Assembly (NCBI GenBank): GCA_034111085.1
Contig: JAWUXZ010000027.1
Coordinates: 62,001-126,000, forward strand
DNA length: 64,000 nucleotides
DNA from: Dinoroseobacter sp034111085
GTDB taxonomy: Bacteria; Pseudomonadota; Alphaproteobacteria; Rhodobacterales; Rhodobacteraceae
Reading direction: 5' to 3'
Part shown: piece after piece, positions 61,476-64,000 of the stretch
Layout of the letters: each line of letters starts with the position of its first letter
Numbering within the stretch: position 1 is the first letter of the stretch
Notes under the pieces: model-generated
The model's input: the letters and a program-made list of their open reading frames with translations, nothing else
Told to the model about the DNA's origin: nothing
The model's database searches: none
Translations under genes and position numbers: made by a program

Positions 61476-63734
61476 ATGGTTGAACGCAACAAAGTTACCG
61501 CCGAGGAAGCGCTTGCCTATCATATGGAGCCGCGCCCGGGAAAACTGGATATTAGCGCGTCCACGCGGATGATGACGCAGCGTGATCTTAGCCTCGCCTA
61601 TTCGCCCGGGGTTGCCGTTCCTGTCGAAGCGATCGCCGCTGATCCTGCCTTGGCGTATGATTATACCACCAAGGGCAACATGGTCGCAGTGATCTCCAAC
61701 GGGACCGCAATCCTTGGGTTGGGCAATCTTGGCGCGCTTGCCTCCAAGCCTGTGATGGAGGGCAAAGCGGTTCTGTTTAAACGCTTCGCCGACATTAATT
61801 CCATCGATATCGAGCTGGACACAGAAGACCCCGACGAGTTCATCAACGCCGTGCGCCTGATGGGCCCGAGCTTCGGCGGCATTAACCTTGAAGACATCAA
61901 GGCCCCCGAATGCTTCATCATCGAGCAGCGTCTTAAGGAAGAAATGGACATCCCCGTCTTCCATGACGACCAGCATGGCACGGCGGTGATCTGTGCGGCG
62001 GGTTTGATCAACGCTCTGCACATCTCCGGCAAGAAGATCGAGGATGTGCGTATTGTGCTGAACGGCGCTGGTGCGGCCGGGATTGCGTGTCTCGAGCTGC
62101 TCAAAGCGATGGGCGCGCAACACAACAATTGTATCATGTGCGATACCAAGGGCGTCATCTACCAAGGTCGCACCGAAGGCATGAACCAGTGGAAATCAGC
62201 TCATGCCGCGACGACCGAACTGCGCACGCTTCAGGAGGCTATGAAAGACGCCGATGTCTTCCTTGGTGTGTCGGTCAAGGGCGCGGTCACGCCCGACATG
62301 GTCGCCAGCATGGCCCCGAACCCGGTAATTTTCGCTATGGCGAATCCTGACCCTGAAATTACGCCCGAAGACGCCCATGCCGTGCGCGAGGATGCGATCG
62401 TTGCCACTGGGCGCAGCGACTACCCGAATCAGGTAAATAACGTGCTTGGGTTTCCGTATCTTTTCCGAGGCGCGCTCGACATCCAGGCCCGCGCGATCAA
62501 TGACGAGATGAAAATCGCCTGTGCCCATGCGCTTGCCAAGCTGGCCCGCGAGGATGTGCCCGATGAGGTCGCGATGGCCTATGGGCGCAGCCTAACCTTC
62601 GGGCGCGACTACATTATTCCCACGCCGTTCGACCCACGTTTGATCCATGTGATCCCGCCAGCCGTCGCGCGTGCAGGTATGGATACGGGTGTTGCACGCA
62701 AGCCGATTGTCGATCTGGATGGCTACGAGAAAGACCTCGCTGCGCGAATGGATCCGACCGCGTCGATGCTGCAAGGGCTCTATGCGCGGGCAAAGGGTGC
62801 TCAGGCGCGGATGATTTTTGCCGAAGGTGATGACGTGCGGGTGATGCGCGCTGCGGTTGCCTATCAGCGTTCGGGCCTCGGGCAAGCCGTGGTTGTGGGG
62901 CGCGAAGAGGATGTTGCCGCGAAGCTGACAGAGGCTGGAATGCCTGAAGCGGCTGCGGAGTTAGAGATCGTTAACGCTAGCAACACTCCACATCTCGAAG
63001 CGTATAAATCCTTTCTCTATGATCGTTTGCAACGCAGGGGCCATGACGCGCAGGATATTCACCGTCTTGCCGCGCGGGATCGACACGTGTTCTCAGCCCT
63101 GATGTTGGCGCATGGGCATGGAGACGGCCTTGTGACCGGCGCGACCCGGAAATCAGCGCATGTGCTTGGCCTGCTGAACCATGTCTTCGATGCGACGGCA
63201 GAAGATGGTGCCGTCGGTGTGACAGCGCTTTTGGCCAAGGGCCGCGTTGTGTTGATTGCAGATACACTGGTGCATGAGTGGCCCAGTGAAGTGGATTTGG
63301 CCGATATCGCTACGCGTGCCGCTGGTACTGCGCGGACCCTCGGGCTTGAGCCGCGCGTCGCATTCGTCAGCTTTTCGACCTTCGGATATCCGGTATCTGA
63401 GCGGGCCGAGAAGATGCATATGGCACCTGCTGTGCTGGACAAGCGCGGTGTGGATTTCGAATATGATGGCGAGATGACCGTGGATGTGGCGCTGAACCCG
63501 ACGGTGATGGCGCAGTATCCATTTTGTCGACTGACCGGGCCCGCCAACGTTCTTGTGATGCCCGCGCGCCATTCGGCCAGTATCTCGGTTAAGATGATGC
63601 AGGAGTTGGGCGATGCGACGGTGATTGGGCCGATTCTTTCGGGTGTTGGTAAACCGATCCAACTGTGCACTTCGACTTCGACCTCCAACGATGTGCTGAA
63701 TATGGCGGTGCTTGCCGCCTGTCGGGTCGGCTAG
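61476..63734 (+). CDS. maeB: NADP-dependent malic enzyme with C-terminal phosphotransacetylase-like domain
   Basis: 752 aa hybrid malic enzyme converting malate to pyruvate with CO2 and NADPH. The malic domain (about 20-410) shows SPGVAVPVEAI, the metal-binding FHDDQHGTAVI, and the Rossmann loop VLNGAGAAGIACLEL. The C-terminal PTA-like domain (about 430-750) holds GLVTGATRKSAHVLGLLN and later ILSGVGKPIQ; it is thought to be regulatory (acetyl-CoA) rather than catalytic. Divergent from mutS. The ribokinase gene follows directly, one base after the stop. Confidence 0.97.
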   Translation: MVERNKVTAEEALAYHMEPRPGKLDISASTRMMTQRDLSLAYSPGVAVPVEAIAADPALAYDYTTKGNMVAVISNGTAILGLGNLGALASKPVMEGKAVLFKRFADINSIDIELDTEDPDEFINAVRLMGPSFGGINLEDIKAPECFIIEQRLKEEMDIPVFHDDQHGTAVICAAGLINALHISGKKIEDVRIVLNGAGAAGIACLELLKAMGAQHNNCIMCDTKGVIYQGRTEGMNQWKSAHAATTELRTLQEAMKDADVFLGVSVKGAVTPDMVASMAPNPVIFAMANPDPEITPEDAHAVREDAIVATGRSDYPNQVNNVLGFPYLFRGALDIQARAINDEMKIACAHALAKLAREDVPDEVAMAYGRSLTFGRDYIIPTPFDPRLIHVIPPAVARAGMDTGVARKPIVDLDGYEKDLAARMDPTASMLQGLYARAKGAQARMIFAEGDDVRVMRAAVAYQRSGLGQAVVVGREEDVAAKLTEAGMPEAAAELEIVNASNTPHLEAYKSFLYDRLQRRGHDAQDIHRLAARDRHVFSALMLAHGHGDGLVTGATRKSAHVLGLLNHVFDATAEDGAVGVTALLAKGRVVLIADTLVHEWPSEVDLADIATRAAGTARTLGLEPRVAFVSFSTFGYPVSERAEKMHMAPAVLDKRGVDFEYDGEMTVDVALNPTVMAQYPFCRLTGPANVLVMPARHSASISVKMMQELGDATVIGPILSGVGKPIQLCTSTSTSNDVLNMAVLAACRVG

Positions 63735-63735
63735 C

Positions 63736-64000
63736 ATGGGGCGCATCGTCTGCATCGGATCGATCAACGCCGACTACATCTACCGCTTGCCGCATTTGCC
63801 TGCGCCAGGTGAGACATTGAGCGCCACCAGTATGACACGAATGCTGGGCGGGAAGGGCGCGAACCAATCCATTGCGGCCAGCTTGTCGGGCGCACAGGTT
63901 GCCCATGTTGGCGCGATTGGCCCAAGCGATGATTGGCTGATCAAGGCGCTTGCGACGGCGGGGATTGAGACACAGTTTATCAGCAACGTTGATGTGCCCA
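63736..64000 (+). CDS. rbsK: PfkB-family carbohydrate kinase, ribokinase-like (partial)
   Basis: The first 88 codons only; the gene runs off the right edge. The PfkB signature I start is clear: GRIVCIGSINADYIYRLP, PGETLSATSM, GGKGANQSIAASLSGA and AHVGAIGPSDDWLI. GGKGANQ is the pfkB signature 1 of ribokinases. Substrate (ribose, fructose or another sugar) cannot be set from this part. Directly after maeB on the plus strand, perhaps co-transcribed. Confidence 0.85.
   Translation, partial: MGRIVCIGSINADYIYRLPHLPAPGETLSATSMTRMLGGKGANQSIAASLSGAQVAHVGAIGPSDDWLIKALATAGIETQFISNVDVP

Overview
The window is a high-GC alphaproteobacterial chromosome segment that most resembles the Roseobacter group of the Rhodobacteraceae. 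The basis is the RegB/RegA/SenC redox-signalling cluster beside ahcY and a LysR gene, the order maf-aroE-coaE-dnaQ / hemJ-rho-mnmE-mnmG-rsmG-parA-parB, three perfect parS palindromes, and a CtrA-type box. Almost all of it is core chromosome. The one clearly accessory stretch is about 5.4 kb at 2238-7671.

Layout. 1-2216: flagellar genes flgC (partial) and flgB on the minus strand, divergent from fliI. 2238-7671: a small integrative element in the 3' end of a tRNA-Thr(CGT) gene. It has 21-bp direct repeats with one mismatch, a tyrosine integrase at the left end and five cargo genes of unknown or loosely defined role (two small secreted cysteine-containing proteins, a conserved hypothetical, a zinc-ribbon protein, a Sel1-repeat protein). 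7767-14572: HemY-like / mitofilin-like / hemD, divergent from tsaD-gpsA-yciI-EVE, then a DM13 protein. 14809-20132: DUF2853, alpha/beta hydrolase, ahcY, HD hydrolase, GNAT, a 52-aa protein and a LysR regulator. 20161-24846: lipoprotein-regA-senC divergent from regB, then a three-PAS membrane protein behind a CtrA box. 24891-33782: tsaE-amgK-murU-addB-addA as one overlapping operon, then trxA. 33790-40080: an unknown protein, hslV-membrane protein-hslU, a DUF900 lipoprotein hydrolase and an MFS transporter. 40063-46241: smr/mltA/tim44, fxsA, secB, and maf-aroE-coaE-dnaQ. 46242-46653: a gene-free, AT-rich interval with DnaA-box-like sequences, the candidate chromosome origin. 46654-54041: hemJ, rho, mnmE, mnmG, rsmG, parA, parB. 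54050-64000: hemW-ridA-rdgB-rph, hrcA-grpE, mutS, malic enzyme and a partial ribokinase.

Working together: ParA/ParB, the three parS sites (in mnmG, rsmG and hemW) and the candidate oriC form the chromosome replication and segregation hub. RegB/RegA/SenC form the redox-sensing and cytochrome-oxidase assembly unit. AmgK/MurU recycle peptidoglycan sugars, and MltA turns peptidoglycan over. AddAB, MutS, the Smr protein and DnaQ cover DNA repair and fidelity. HslUV, GrpE, HrcA, SecB and thioredoxin cover protein quality control. TsaD and TsaE supply tRNA t6A, while MnmE/MnmG modify the tRNA wobble uridine.

Novelty. I did not find a complete, obviously new multi-gene system. The best candidates are the tRNA-Thr micro-island with its uncharacterised cargo, the membrane protein translationally coupled between hslV and hslU, and the CtrA-linked PAS protein next to regB. 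No searches or computations were run. Start sites and functions rest on motifs and context read by eye.
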